DNA of 64,000 nucleotides from IMG/VR virus record IMGVR_UViG_3300013006_000027, positions 1-64,000 of that record, one strand, 5' to 3'. A program made the translations under genes and the position numbers. Of this stretch, positions 23,904 to 32,334 are shown in pieces (position 1 is the first letter of the stretch; the number at the start of each line of letters is the position of its first letter). The notes beneath the pieces were generated by a model. That model was given only the letters and a program-made list of their open reading frames with translations. It did not search any database and was not told where the DNA came from. The DNA comes from a virus.

Positions 23904-25451
23904 ATGAGCGGAACTTCTACATTAGTAAAAACACCGTATGTAAAAACCAAGTTCGCAACACAAAAACAGTTAGACGATTTTATCAAGTGTTGTGATCCTA
24001 AAACAGGTTATCTGTATTTCATGGATAACTTCTTTTATATACAACACCCTACCAAGGGCAGCATGGTCTATCATCCATGGGCTTATCAAGAACGGTTAAT
24101 TCATACATATCATAACTATCGGTTTAGTATTAGCTTGATGCCTCGTCAAAGTGGTAAAAGTACCAGTGCAGCAGGATATTTACTTTGGTATGCCATGTTT
24201 AATCCTGACTCTACGATTCTTATAGCAGCACATAAGTACACTGGCGCACAAGAGATCATGCAAAGGATAAGGTACGCCTACGAAAATTGTCCTGACTATA
24301 TTAAAGCAGGTGTTACTACTTACAATAAAGGCTCACTAGACTTTGAGAATGGAAGTCGTATTGTAAGTGCAACTACTACTGAAAATACAGGTCGTGGTAT
24401 GTCTATCACATTATTGTATTTGGACGAGTTTGCATTCGTTAGACCTACTATTGCTGAACAGTTTTGGACTTCTATTACTCCTACATTATCAACTGGTGGT
24501 AAAGCAATTATCACTAGTACTCCAAACAGTGACGAAGACCAATTTGCTCTTATTTGGAAAGGTGCTAATAAAACAGAAGATTCATATGGTAATCAAACTG
24601 AATTAGGAGTCAATGGCTTTAAAGCCTATAGAGCATACTGGCACGAGCAACCAGGGCGTGATGATAAATGGGCAGAAGAGATGAAAGCCCAATTAGGAGA
24701 AGATCGCTTTAACCGAGAAATCGGTTGCGAATTTATTATCGCGGATGAAACTCTTATTAATCCAAATACACTGATTGAGTTAACTGGAATAGAACCTATA
24801 CAAAGAATGGGCCAAGTTCGTTGGTATAAAAAACCAGAGAAAGGTAACATATATGTTGTTGGTTTAGATCCTAGCTTAGGCACCGGTGGAGATCCTGCAG
24901 CAATTCAAATCTTTGAAGCAAATACTACTACACAAATTGGTGAGTGGAAACACAATAAAACTGACATTCCTAATCAAGTTAAGTTATTGGCACAGATTAA
25001 CAAATATATCATAGAATGCACTAATGAACCTAACAACCTTTATTATTCAATAGAAAATAATAGCATAGGAGAAGCGGCATTAGTATCAATCAACGAATAT
25101 GGTGAATCAAATATCAGTGGTATATTTTTAAGTGAGCCTGGTAAAAAACGTAAAGGATTTAATACTTCACATAAAGTAAAATTAGCTGCCTGTGCTAAAT
25201 TTAAAACTCTATTGGAAAGTAAAAAATTACAAATCAATAGTAGAAGTTTAGTATCAGAGTTAAAAACCTTTATAGCCAGTGGTGGTAGTTATGCGGCTAA
25301 AATAGGCGACACCGATGATTTAGTAATGAGTACACTATTAGTTGTTCGTATGTTACAGCAACTAGGTGACTATCATTATGAATTGGAATCACATATGAGA
25401 GACCATGACGAGTTTATAGCACCGCTCCCATTTTTTGCGGTATTAAATTAA
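23904..25451 (+). CDS. gp17: Terminase large subunit
   Basis: 515 residues. Packaging ATPase: Walker A-like MPRQSGKST (79-87), Walker B LLYLDE (170-175), C-motif ITSTPNS. C-terminal RNase-H-like nuclease: VVGLDPSLGTGGDP with Asp322, ENNS(I)GEAAL region, and late D in GDTDDLVMS. It is slightly shorter than T4 gp17 (610). Drives headful DNA packaging at the portal and cuts concatemers. No SD; a CTAAATA box lies directly upstream. Confidence 0.96.
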   Translation: MSGTSTLVKTPYVKTKFATQKQLDDFIKCCDPKTGYLYFMDNFFYIQHPTKGSMVYHPWAYQERLIHTYHNYRFSISLMPRQSGKSTSAAGYLLWYAMFNPDSTILIAAHKYTGAQEIMQRIRYAYENCPDYIKAGVTTYNKGSLDFENGSRIVSATTTENTGRGMSITLLYLDEFAFVRPTIAEQFWTSITPTLSTGGKAIITSTPNSDEDQFALIWKGANKTEDSYGNQTELGVNGFKAYRAYWHEQPGRDDKWAEEMKAQLGEDRFNREIGCEFIIADETLINPNTLIELTGIEPIQRMGQVRWYKKPEKGNIYVVGLDPSLGTGGDPAAIQIFEANTTTQIGEWKHNKTDIPNQVKLLAQINKYIIECTNEPNNLYYSIENNSIGEAALVSINEYGESNISGIFLSEPGKKRKGFNTSHKVKLAACAKFKTLLESKKLQINSRSLVSELKTFIASGGSYAAKIGDTDDLVMSTLLVVRMLQQLGDYHYELESHMRDHDEFIAPLPFFAVLN

Positions 25452-25459
25452 TAATTCAG

Positions 25460-25466
25460 ATAAATA
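25460..25466 (+). promoter_or_regulatory. Late promoter (gATAAATA) close to start codon
   Basis: GATAAATA with eight bases before ATG 25475 and no SD. Confidence 0.55.
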
Positions 25467-25474
25467 TTATTACT

Positions 25475-28069
25475 ATGCCTATACAAACTGATACTATTAA
25501 CCGTAGCCTTTATGATTTACTAACCGTAAGATACGATGATGTAACTCCATTAGATTCCGAAGAAAAAACTACCGCACCTGAAGAAGCCGATATTTTCAGA
25601 TTTACTTTTGAAAAAGATGGTGAATCATATGGTAAGGTATATGTCACCATTGATAATAGTAGAAATCTAGTTCTATATTATGGTGATGAAGTAGAAGATA
25701 GTCCCGATACTAATACTTCGGGAACCGAATTTACTGACAGTTGGTCAGGTTTTAGAAATATGCTTAAGCAGTGGTCACAACGTAAGCAATTAGATTTTGA
25801 ATTGAAAAATAAAAATCACTTAGCTAAAGATATGGCTCAAAGAACATATAATAAAGAAAAAGAAAACTTAGGTGAAAGTTATTATCCAATGGGTAAAAGA
25901 GGTAGCTATAGCGATGCCGTGCCCAATGTTAAGATAATTATTCAACATACTCGCCAAATTGGTGAAGGTGAGCAAAGGTATCGTAATATAGATAAAATAT
26001 TTGTAGAAAACACAATGGGTGAAAGATTTGCTGTGCCAAGCAATAAGCCTGGTATAGCCAAAGTATATGCTAGACATATTGCTGAAGGTGGGTCACCTTA
26101 TGACGATAGAGGTCGTCATATTACTTCACTAGTAGAAGAATATACAAAAATGGCTGGCTTTGTTAGAGCCACTAAAAATAAACAGTTTAATGAATCTACC
26201 AATATATTGATACAAGAGGGTGTTAATCATTATCAGGCATTAAGAGAAACACTAAGCAGAATGATCGGCCGTCGTGGTTATAATGCATACTTTGAATCAT
26301 GGCAACCTATCTTAAGTGAAGAAATTACAGAAGAAGTTAGTCTTAACGAACTATTTGTTCAAGAAACAATTGATCCTAGAATTGAGTCAGTAATGCCAAT
26401 TCTTTCTAAATTATATAAAAAGGTAAGTGAAATGAAAGAAATCAATCAATTAGAAGAGTGGGCTGATAGCATAATAAATGAATACGCAGAAAATGATAAT
26501 ATTGGATATATTCAATTATTACAAAGCAAATTAAAAGCAGGTAAACCACTGACCTCCCAAGAAAAAGAAAAACTTAAAGCATATCTTGCAGCTAAGAATT
26601 TAGGATTAAAAGAAGGTGAAACTTCGTCCAATCCAATGGGAATTCCTGAATCTGAGCTTGATGAAGGCAAGGGAGCTATAAGAAAGTTCTTAGCTGGTTT
26701 AGGAATCGTAGGTGCATTGGGAGCATATATTAGTAGTGAAGATGAAGCCATACTACAAAAAATGGCTGTGAAATATGACCAAGCACAGACTTTGGAACAA
26801 AAAGCACAAATCAAGCGAGACATTGAAAGAGTTACCAAAGGTAGTTTAGTCAAAGAAGAAGATTTAGAAGAAAGCGGGTTACAGGCATATCTTGGTAATA
26901 AGAAATATGGCAAAGAAGGTATGGATGCACTACGCAAAGCAGGTCGTGAACATGTTGGTAAGGAAAAAATGGCAGCTATTCGTGCTAAGTATGACAAACT
27001 AGATGAAGAAGATATGGCAGAAAGTTCACAAAGAGTTGATCGTCTTGTTACTAGAGCGTTAAAAATAATGCGTGGGGGAACAACTGCTGATGCTATAGCA
27101 GCATTAAAAACTGTCCTTGGTGAAATGGAGTATAATGAACGTCCACAATTTTATGATTTCTATATTAGGCAAATGGTTGATATGTACGGCAAGCAAGGTA
27201 TGGCGGAAGATTTAGATGCTAACCAAAAGCGTGTAGGACAATTAGGCCCAACCGAAAAGGTAGGACCTAAGGGCGCAGTTGGTAAACTAGTTGGCGCTAG
27301 TGAAAGTATTAGAGAAGGTCAAGAAGACTTAGATACCATCAAACGATTATTGGGTGAAGGGTTAGCAGGAGAATTTGCAGGTGGCACCCTTGGAGGAGTC
27401 GCTGGCAATCTAGCGGGCACCGCAATTGGCGGACCAATTGGTGGAATTGTCGGAGGCGCAGTAGGTGGTGCCGCCGGCGGAATCGCTGGACGTGAATTAA
27501 CCAAAGAAGACCAACTTAATGAGTTTGCCTTTCTTGCACCTGCATTAGCGGCTGGCGCAAGAGCATTATTACCATTATTATCTCGTGCTGGTCCTGCATT
27601 AGGCCGTATGGCATCTACCGCAGGAAAAGCCGGTGCTGAAGTAGCCGGAAAAGCAGCAACTGGAATTGGTAAAGGTGCTGTAGAACTTGGTAAATCAGCA
27701 GCGCAGTCAACAGCCCAAAATGCAGGTAAAGTTGGTTTAGGTGCCGGCATATACTCAATAGCTGATGAGATTGGTAAATCAATTCCTCAAGGCTTGAATA
27801 AAGTTTATACAGATGCAACACAAGCCACTAGCGCATTAACTAGTATTCTTGGTAATGCACTTGATGGCAAAACTATTGGTGAATTAGGAATGGCAGCCGC
27901 TAAATATGCGATACCGTTGGGTATACTATTAGCCGCACTATACGGTGGTAAGAAAATAATTGACCAAGTAATGTCTGAAGGGGAAGATGATAGTATTATG
28001 GGATCAATCGGTAAAACATTTGAAGGTCAAGAAGACTTAGATACTATCAAACGATTATTGGGTAAATAA
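25475..28069 (+). CDS. Large candidate internal virion protein with Gly-zipper membrane module
   Basis: 864 residues. N-terminal about 140 residues form a mixed domain, followed by long charged helical regions with many (I/L)xE sites. A block at 529-580 (RVDRLVTRALKIMRGGTT..QMVDMYGKQG) follows. Residues 633-680 form a glycine-zipper stretch (GGTLGGVAGNLAGTAIGG), then Ala/Gly-rich helices and a hydrophobic segment (IPLGILLAALYGG). The pair EGQEDLDTIKRLLG at 614-628 and 850-864 brackets this module. Glycine zippers insert in membranes, so ejection through the host envelope is plausible. It directly follows the terminase. Confidence 0.7.
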   Translation: MPIQTDTINRSLYDLLTVRYDDVTPLDSEEKTTAPEEADIFRFTFEKDGESYGKVYVTIDNSRNLVLYYGDEVEDSPDTNTSGTEFTDSWSGFRNMLKQWSQRKQLDFELKNKNHLAKDMAQRTYNKEKENLGESYYPMGKRGSYSDAVPNVKIIIQHTRQIGEGEQRYRNIDKIFVENTMGERFAVPSNKPGIAKVYARHIAEGGSPYDDRGRHITSLVEEYTKMAGFVRATKNKQFNESTNILIQEGVNHYQALRETLSRMIGRRGYNAYFESWQPILSEEITEEVSLNELFVQETIDPRIESVMPILSKLYKKVSEMKEINQLEEWADSIINEYAENDNIGYIQLLQSKLKAGKPLTSQEKEKLKAYLAAKNLGLKEGETSSNPMGIPESELDEGKGAIRKFLAGLGIVGALGAYISSEDEAILQKMAVKYDQAQTLEQKAQIKRDIERVTKGSLVKEEDLEESGLQAYLGNKKYGKEGMDALRKAGREHVGKEKMAAIRAKYDKLDEEDMAESSQRVDRLVTRALKIMRGGTTADAIAALKTVLGEMEYNERPQFYDFYIRQMVDMYGKQGMAEDLDANQKRVGQLGPTEKVGPKGAVGKLVGASESIREGQEDLDTIKRLLGEGLAGEFAGGTLGGVAGNLAGTAIGGPIGGIVGGAVGGAAGGIAGRELTKEDQLNEFAFLAPALAAGARALLPLLSRAGPALGRMASTAGKAGAEVAGKAATGIGKGAVELGKSAAQSTAQNAGKVGLGAGIYSIADEIGKSIPQGLNKVYTDATQATSALTSILGNALDGKTIGELGMAAAKYAIPLGILLAALYGGKKIIDQVMSEGEDDSIMGSIGKTFEGQEDLDTIKRLLGK
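27314..27358 (+). repeat. 45-bp direct repeat, copy 1
   Basis: Encodes EGQEDLDTIKRLLGE. Recurs at 28022-28066 with two mismatches, in the same frame, 708 bases away. Confidence 0.9.
28022..28066 (+). repeat. 45-bp direct repeat, copy 2
   Basis: Encodes EGQEDLDTIKRLLGK, the last 15 residues of the protein; partner of 27314-27358. Confidence 0.9.
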
Positions 28070-28078
28070 ACTTCTAAA

Positions 28079-28102
28079 AAACCGCACAAAAAAGTGCGGT
28101 TT
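28079..28102 (+). terminator. Rho-independent terminator
   Basis: AAACCGCAC-type 9-bp stem with an A6 loop and GTGCGGTTT. Confidence 0.8.
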
Positions 28103-28153
28103 CCCATATATGGGATAAATATACTTGACGGATCGCTGTAAGTAGTTTATACT
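28103..28153 (+). promoter_or_regulatory. Tandem late and sigma70-type promoters of gene 32
   Basis: CCCATATATGGG palindrome, then ATAAATA (28115-28121), then TTGACG (28125-28130), 17 bp, TATACT (28148-28153). Overlapping early/middle and late control would fit gp32, which is needed throughout infection. CACTCATGGTGAGTG further down can fold in the leader. Confidence 0.75.
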
Positions 28154-28226
28154 TACGATTCGTTAGTCACTCATGGTGAGTGGCGAATATTAAACAGAGA
28201 CCATCTCAATTTTAAGGAAAAATATC

Positions 28227-29204
28227 ATGGCATCACTCGCAGAAATCCGCGCTCGTATTGCAGCGCAAGACACAAAAGCACAACGCACCCCCGGTGCTCA
28301 ATCTGATAACTCAATCTACGCTCATTGGAACGCAGAAGAAGGTACAACCGCTACCGTTCGTTTCCTACCAGATGCGAATCCTTCAAATACGTTCTTTTGG
28401 GTAGAACGTCAAATTATTAAACTTGCCTTCAATGGTGTAAAAGGTAGTACCGATTCTAAACGTGTTGAAGTTCAAGTACCATGTCTAGAAATGTACGGTG
28501 ACAGTTGCCCTATTCTAGCAGAGATTCGTCCATGGTATAAGGATGAAACTCTTAAAGAAATGGCTAACAAGTATTGGAAAAAACGTAGTTACTTGTTCCA
28601 AGGTTTTGTACGTCAAAACCCAATTGGTGATGACAAGGTTCCCGCGAATCCTATTCGTCGGTTCGTCATTAGCCCACAAATCTTTACCATCATCAAATCT
28701 AGTTTGATGGATCCTGAAATGGAAGAATTGCCCACTGACTATATGCGCGGTCTTGATTTTAACATCAAGAAAGCTAGTAAAGGTGGCTATGCTGACTACT
28801 CAACTTCTAACTGGGCACGTAAAGAAAGCGCACTAACTCAGGCTGAACAAGATGCTATTGAAGCACATGGTCTTTTCAATCTTACTGAGTTCTTGCCTAA
28901 AAAGCCAAATGAAGCCGAGTTGCGTATCATCAAAGAAATGTTTGATGCTTCAGTAGATGGTCAACCATACGACAATGATCGTTGGGGATCATACTATCGT
29001 CCATATGGGCTAGAAGCACCTACAGGTAATGGTAGTCAAGCAGTTGCTACTGAGGTTAAGGTTAATAATAAACCCGTAGAAGCTATGGAAGAAGATGACC
29101 CTATTGCTTCGGCTGAGCCTATTTCAATTCCTAAAGCACCAGCTGGTGATAAGGCACAAGACATTCTAGCAATGATTCGTGCCCGTCAGAATAAGCCCGC
29201 TTAA
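28227..29204 (+). CDS. gp32: Single-stranded DNA-binding protein
   Basis: 325 residues, close to T4 gp32 (301). N-terminal helical LAEIRARIAAQ, the core with ATVRFLPDANPSNTFFWVERQ, Cys-containing PCLEMYGDSCPIL, KKRSYLFQGFV and an acidic C-terminal region (EAMEEDDPIASAEP) that in T4 contacts partners such as UvsY and the primosome. A short conserved tail (AQDILAMIRARQ) follows. Coats ssDNA in replication and recombination. Ends in a perfect hairpin. Confidence 0.93.
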   Translation: MASLAEIRARIAAQDTKAQRTPGAQSDNSIYAHWNAEEGTTATVRFLPDANPSNTFFWVERQIIKLAFNGVKGSTDSKRVEVQVPCLEMYGDSCPILAEIRPWYKDETLKEMANKYWKKRSYLFQGFVRQNPIGDDKVPANPIRRFVISPQIFTIIKSSLMDPEMEELPTDYMRGLDFNIKKASKGGYADYSTSNWARKESALTQAEQDAIEAHGLFNLTEFLPKKPNEAELRIIKEMFDASVDGQPYDNDRWGSYYRPYGLEAPTGNGSQAVATEVKVNNKPVEAMEEDDPIASAEPISIPKAPAGDKAQDILAMIRARQNKPA

Positions 29205-29212
29205 GTAGAGAA

Positions 29213-29232
29213 GGGAGGGTATATACCCTCCC
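29213..29232 (+). terminator. 20-bp palindromic stem after gene 32
   Basis: GGGAGGGTAT / ATACCCTCCC, perfect. Not followed by a T run, so it may be an mRNA-stabilising or processing hairpin rather than a terminator. Confidence 0.6.
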
Positions 29233-29248
29233 TATACAGGAGAACAAT

Positions 29249-29479
29249 ATGACATTACCAGACGAAAGATATCGTGCCTTAAAGCAGGGTAAAAAACTAT
29301 TAGAAGAACTATGTGATCCGGGTCGTACTCCTCGTGTCCCTAGTTTAGTACGGGATAAGGCTAGAACAGCACTTAGGCATTTTCCCAGTGATTATGAAAT
29401 TGACCGAATGGCTGATCAATGTCCAGAGATACTTGATAATCAACCATTTAGTATGTATAATGTTGGATTAAACAGATAA
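29249..29479 (+). CDS. BPSL0761-like small protein
   Basis: 76 residues. MTLPDERYRALKQGKKLLEELCDPGRTPRVPSLVRDKARTALRHFPSDYEIDRM follows the layout of the BPSL0761 family, common in Betaproteobacteria chromosomes and their mobile DNA: helix, (D/P)xRTPRVP hinge, R-rich helix, LRH(F/Y)P. Function unknown. SD CAGGAGAA. Its family is a weak clue to a Burkholderiales-type host. Confidence 0.7.
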   Translation: MTLPDERYRALKQGKKLLEELCDPGRTPRVPSLVRDKARTALRHFPSDYEIDRMADQCPEILDNQPFSMYNVGLNR

Positions 29480-29493
29480 TAAGGAAAACTATT

Positions 29494-29685
29494 ATGTCAA
29501 AATTAAGCAAATTAGATAAAGTAAATGAATCAATCACTATCAATCGTTATGACAATGGTTGGATGGTTGAAGTAGGCGGTCGTAATGATGAAAGCGATTG
29601 GAAGAACTGTAAGATTGTATGTAATTCAGAAGAGGAAGTTCTTAACGTAGTTAAAGAATGGAATACAATGGATTTGGACAGTTAA
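29494..29685 (+). CDS. Small hypothetical phage protein
   Basis: 63 residues, AAGGAAAA SD. Beta-strand pattern ITINRYDNGWMVEVGGR and VVKEWNTMD. One base from UvsX, so likely co-translated. Confidence 0.65.
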   Translation: MSKLSKLDKVNESITINRYDNGWMVEVGGRNDESDWKNCKIVCNSEEEVLNVVKEWNTMDLDS

Positions 29686-29686
29686 A

Positions 29687-30754
29687 ATGACCAAACCATT
29701 TGATATAAGTAAATTTCGCCGTGACATTACTAAATCTATTGAGGGACTTAGTATCGGGTTCAATGATCCCACTGATTGGATATCTACAGGTAATTTCGCC
29801 CTCAATTATCTTATATCCGGTGATTTTAATAAAGGCGTACCTCTTGGTAAGGTTACTGTCTTTGCCGGAGAATCAGGAGCAGGAAAATCATTCATTTGTT
29901 CAGGAAACCTAGTACGCCATGCACAACAACAGGGTATTTTCGTAGTATTGATTGATACAGAAAATGCCCTTGATGAAAAATGGCTACATGCTTTGGGTGT
30001 ATCTACAGAAGAAGATAAGCTGTTGAAGTTAAATATGGCTATGATTGATGATGTGGGTAAAACTATATCAGAATTTATGAAGACATATAAAGTACTACCT
30101 GAAACTGATAAACCAAAGGTTTTGTTTGTACTTGATAGCTTGGGTATGTTGCTAACTCCCACTGACGTTAATCAATTTGAAGCAGGTGACATGAAAGGTG
30201 ATATGGGTCGTAAGCCCAAAGCATTAACAGCACTTGTGCGTAATTGTGTTAACATGTTTGGTAGTCATAATGTAGGATTAGTTGCTACTAATCATACATA
30301 TGCTAGTCAGGACATGTTTGACCCAGATGATAAAATTTCAGGTGGTCAAGGCTTTGTGTATGCGTCAAGCATTGTTGTTGCTATGAAAAAACTCAAACTC
30401 AAAGAAGACGAGGATGGTAATAAGATTAGTGAGGTACGTGGTATTCGGTCGGCATGTAAGATTATGAAAACTCGTTATGCCAAACCTTTTGAAAGTGTTC
30501 AAGTTAAAATCCCTTATGAAACGGGAATGAGCCCCTATTCAGGTCTACTTGATATGATTGAAAAGGCTGAACTTGTTAAGAAAGAAGGTAACAGTCTTGT
30601 TTACACTACCCTTGATGGAGAAATCATTAAGAAGTTTCGTAAAGCATGGGAAGCAAATGCTGATGGTTGCCTAGATAAAGTAATGACCGAATATAGCCAA
30701 AAAACAACTCGTAAGATAAGTAATGTATTACCTGAGGAGGAAAATGCAGAATGA
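29687..30754 (+). CDS. uvsX: UvsX RecA-like recombinase
   Basis: 355 residues. Walker A GESGAGKS (61-68), Walker B VLFVLDSLGML, the GDMGRKPKAL(T) segment matching UvsX L1-like loop, NHTYASQDMF and the KISGGQGFVYASSIVV block typical of UvsX. Catalyses strand invasion on gp32-coated DNA, loaded by UvsY encoded two genes on. No SD is obvious beyond GGACAG. Confidence 0.95.
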   Translation: MTKPFDISKFRRDITKSIEGLSIGFNDPTDWISTGNFALNYLISGDFNKGVPLGKVTVFAGESGAGKSFICSGNLVRHAQQQGIFVVLIDTENALDEKWLHALGVSTEEDKLLKLNMAMIDDVGKTISEFMKTYKVLPETDKPKVLFVLDSLGMLLTPTDVNQFEAGDMKGDMGRKPKALTALVRNCVNMFGSHNVGLVATNHTYASQDMFDPDDKISGGQGFVYASSIVVAMKKLKLKEDEDGNKISEVRGIRSACKIMKTRYAKPFESVQVKIPYETGMSPYSGLLDMIEKAELVKKEGNSLVYTTLDGEIIKKFRKAWEANADGCLDKVMTEYSQKTTRKISNVLPEEENAE

Positions 30755-31002
30755 GTCTAGATATTATTTCATCCGTTTGGGATGCATTGAGTACACACAT
30801 TGATTTAAATGAACGCAAGTATGCGGCAGAAACTCTTGTTGATTTTTTAATTGACAATGATTTTCAACCAAATGAAATTTTAGAACACTTTCAGGGTGAT
30901 ACTGAAATGACCCATGCAATCAAAGGTTGGGTCGATCAATATGGTGATGATGATTTTGATTTTGATGACGTAGAAGACGCAGATACAGACGATTGGGATT
31001 AA
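30751..31002 (+). CDS. Small acidic protein between uvsX and uvsY
   Basis: 83 residues, overlapping UvsX stop by ATGA. Helical N-terminus and a very acidic tail (DDDFDFDDVEDADTDDWD). The position suggests a role in recombination; the tail resembles gp32-like acidic partner-binding ends. Unknown. Confidence 0.7.
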   Translation: MSLDIISSVWDALSTHIDLNERKYAAETLVDFLIDNDFQPNEILEHFQGDTEMTHAIKGWVDQYGDDDFDFDDVEDADTDDWD

Positions 31003-31461
31003 ATGGCAAATTGGTACACACGAATCTCACAAGACTTATCCGTCATACCTGATTTCATAACGTACTACGAATTAGAACTAGTTACTTCTAAAAAAGAGGT
31101 AACAATATACGGCAATGTTGAAAAAAACATTGCCGGCTTACCCGGTATCACTGAAAAACATTTTTCTAACTTACAAGAAATTGAGGCAATATTAAATTAT
31201 CTCAATATTCAATTAAGAAAGATTCGTAGAAAACATTTTCAAAAATATTTGGAGGCATATAATCGGGCTTTAACAAGCCGTGATGCTGAAAAATATGTTG
31301 ATGGTGAAGATGAAGTTATTGATTTTGAAACAATAATTAATGAAGTAGCCTTGATTAGAAATAGATATTTAGGAATCATGAAGGCATTGGAGAGCAAGAA
31401 CTTTATGTTAGGTCATCTAGTTAGATTAAAAACAGCGGGGATGGAAGATTTTACTATCTAA
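31003..31461 (+). CDS. uvsY: UvsY-like recombination mediator
   Basis: 152 residues, near T4 UvsY (137). The C-terminal part (RKHFQKYLEAYNRALTSRDAEKYVDGEDEV..LIRNRYLGIMKALESKNFMLGHLVRLK) matches the UvsY pattern of basic helix, acidic loop, and a final helix ending in K. It displaces gp32 and loads UvsX. Adjacent to uvsX, as in T4. Confidence 0.8.
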   Translation: MANWYTRISQDLSVIPDFITYYELELVTSKKEVTIYGNVEKNIAGLPGITEKHFSNLQEIEAILNYLNIQLRKIRRKHFQKYLEAYNRALTSRDAEKYVDGEDEVIDFETIINEVALIRNRYLGIMKALESKNFMLGHLVRLKTAGMEDFTI

Positions 31462-32179
31462 CGCAATTTGGTCCGTGACCATGCCTGCCGAAATTTGATG
31501 AATCCAAAGTTTTACCACATTTCTCACAGGTCTTTTTTAATCTTGGCGGATGTTTCTTTGTCTTTTTAATAAGCCCTGTGAATATTTTACAATTTTCGCC
31601 GTGCGATCTGTTATAGTTAGCACTATCCATAACGTTATTACAATGGATACAGGTAATTTTTTTCTGAGAACAGTGTAAACCTCTTTCTATTTGTTCTAGA
31701 ACATGTTTTTTATGAAATTCTTTGTTTTGTAAAATCCATGAACCTTCTTTAATTTTTTGTTGGATTATTTTGTCTCGTTCTTTGTTAGCCTTAGTTAAGT
31801 TTTCTTTATTTTGAAAACCTAAAATACCTTTTTGTGCTCTCGCCTGGCTGGACCTTTTTTGAATTTCTCCACCCAATAAATGATGCGTCCCATTAAGAAC
31901 TCTCAGCTTATTTTGTTGTCTATTCAACCTCGTAAGTGTTTCAGGATCTACACCAAGTTTTCTACCAATTAATACACAGGCAGCGTAATCTTTTTGAAAA
32001 AGATGTATATCGTAATGTTCTTGTAAAGTGACCGCTATTAAATTAATTGGATCATTATTATTATGATTCCCATCTACATGATGAATTTCATAACTTCTTC
32101 CGTTTGGTTCTTTTGGAATTTTACCGTAATGATTTTCATAAATCCTACGGTGTTTGTTAGTACCGCAATAAATACACAT
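31454..32179 (-). CDS. HNH homing endonuclease
   Basis: 241 residues from ATG 32179 with GAGGAG SD 8 bases before. N-terminal Zn-like CIYCG, then the HNH core YEIHHVDGNHNNNDPINLIAV with EHYDIH. Basic helices follow, and two C-terminal C-x2-C..H-x4-C zinc-finger-like units (CIHCNNVM..HGENC and CEKCGKTL..HGPNC) for DNA binding. Free-standing homing enzyme, inserted antisense against the uvsY end (8-base overlap). Its leader and late promoter match those of the GIY-YIG remnant at 50113-50259. Confidence 0.85.
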   Translation of the reverse strand: MCIYCGTNKHRRIYENHYGKIPKEPNGRSYEIHHVDGNHNNNDPINLIAVTLQEHYDIHLFQKDYAACVLIGRKLGVDPETLTRLNRQQNKLRVLNGTHHLLGGEIQKRSSQARAQKGILGFQNKENLTKANKERDKIIQQKIKEGSWILQNKEFHKKHVLEQIERGLHCSQKKITCIHCNNVMDSANYNRSHGENCKIFTGLIKKTKKHPPRLKKTCEKCGKTLDSSNFGRHGHGPNCVR

Positions 32180-32247
32180 GCTGATGCTCCTCAATAGCGT
32201 TAGAGTAGTTGGGAATCCCCATTCCGCGAACTACACTTTTATTTATC
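32180..32247 (-). promoter_or_regulatory. Homing-endonuclease late promoter and hairpin leader, copy 1
   Basis: On the minus strand: GATAAATA (32240-32247), then a 60-base leader folding by GTAGTT/AACTAC with inner GGAAT/ATTCC, then the SD. A second copy with the same outer stem is at 50260-50327. Confidence 0.8.
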
Positions 32248-32256
32248 CCGTTTAAC

Positions 32257-32285
32257 TTGTATATTTGATTGTTATGTGCTATTCT
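32257..32285 (+). promoter_or_regulatory. Possible weak sigma70-type promoter
   Basis: TTGTAT, 17 bp, TATTCT, about 50 bases before the gene at 32335. Confidence 0.35.
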
Positions 32286-32334
32286 TAACAATCATTAAAC
32301 AGCCGGCATGGAAGATATTCAAATAGGATAAAAT

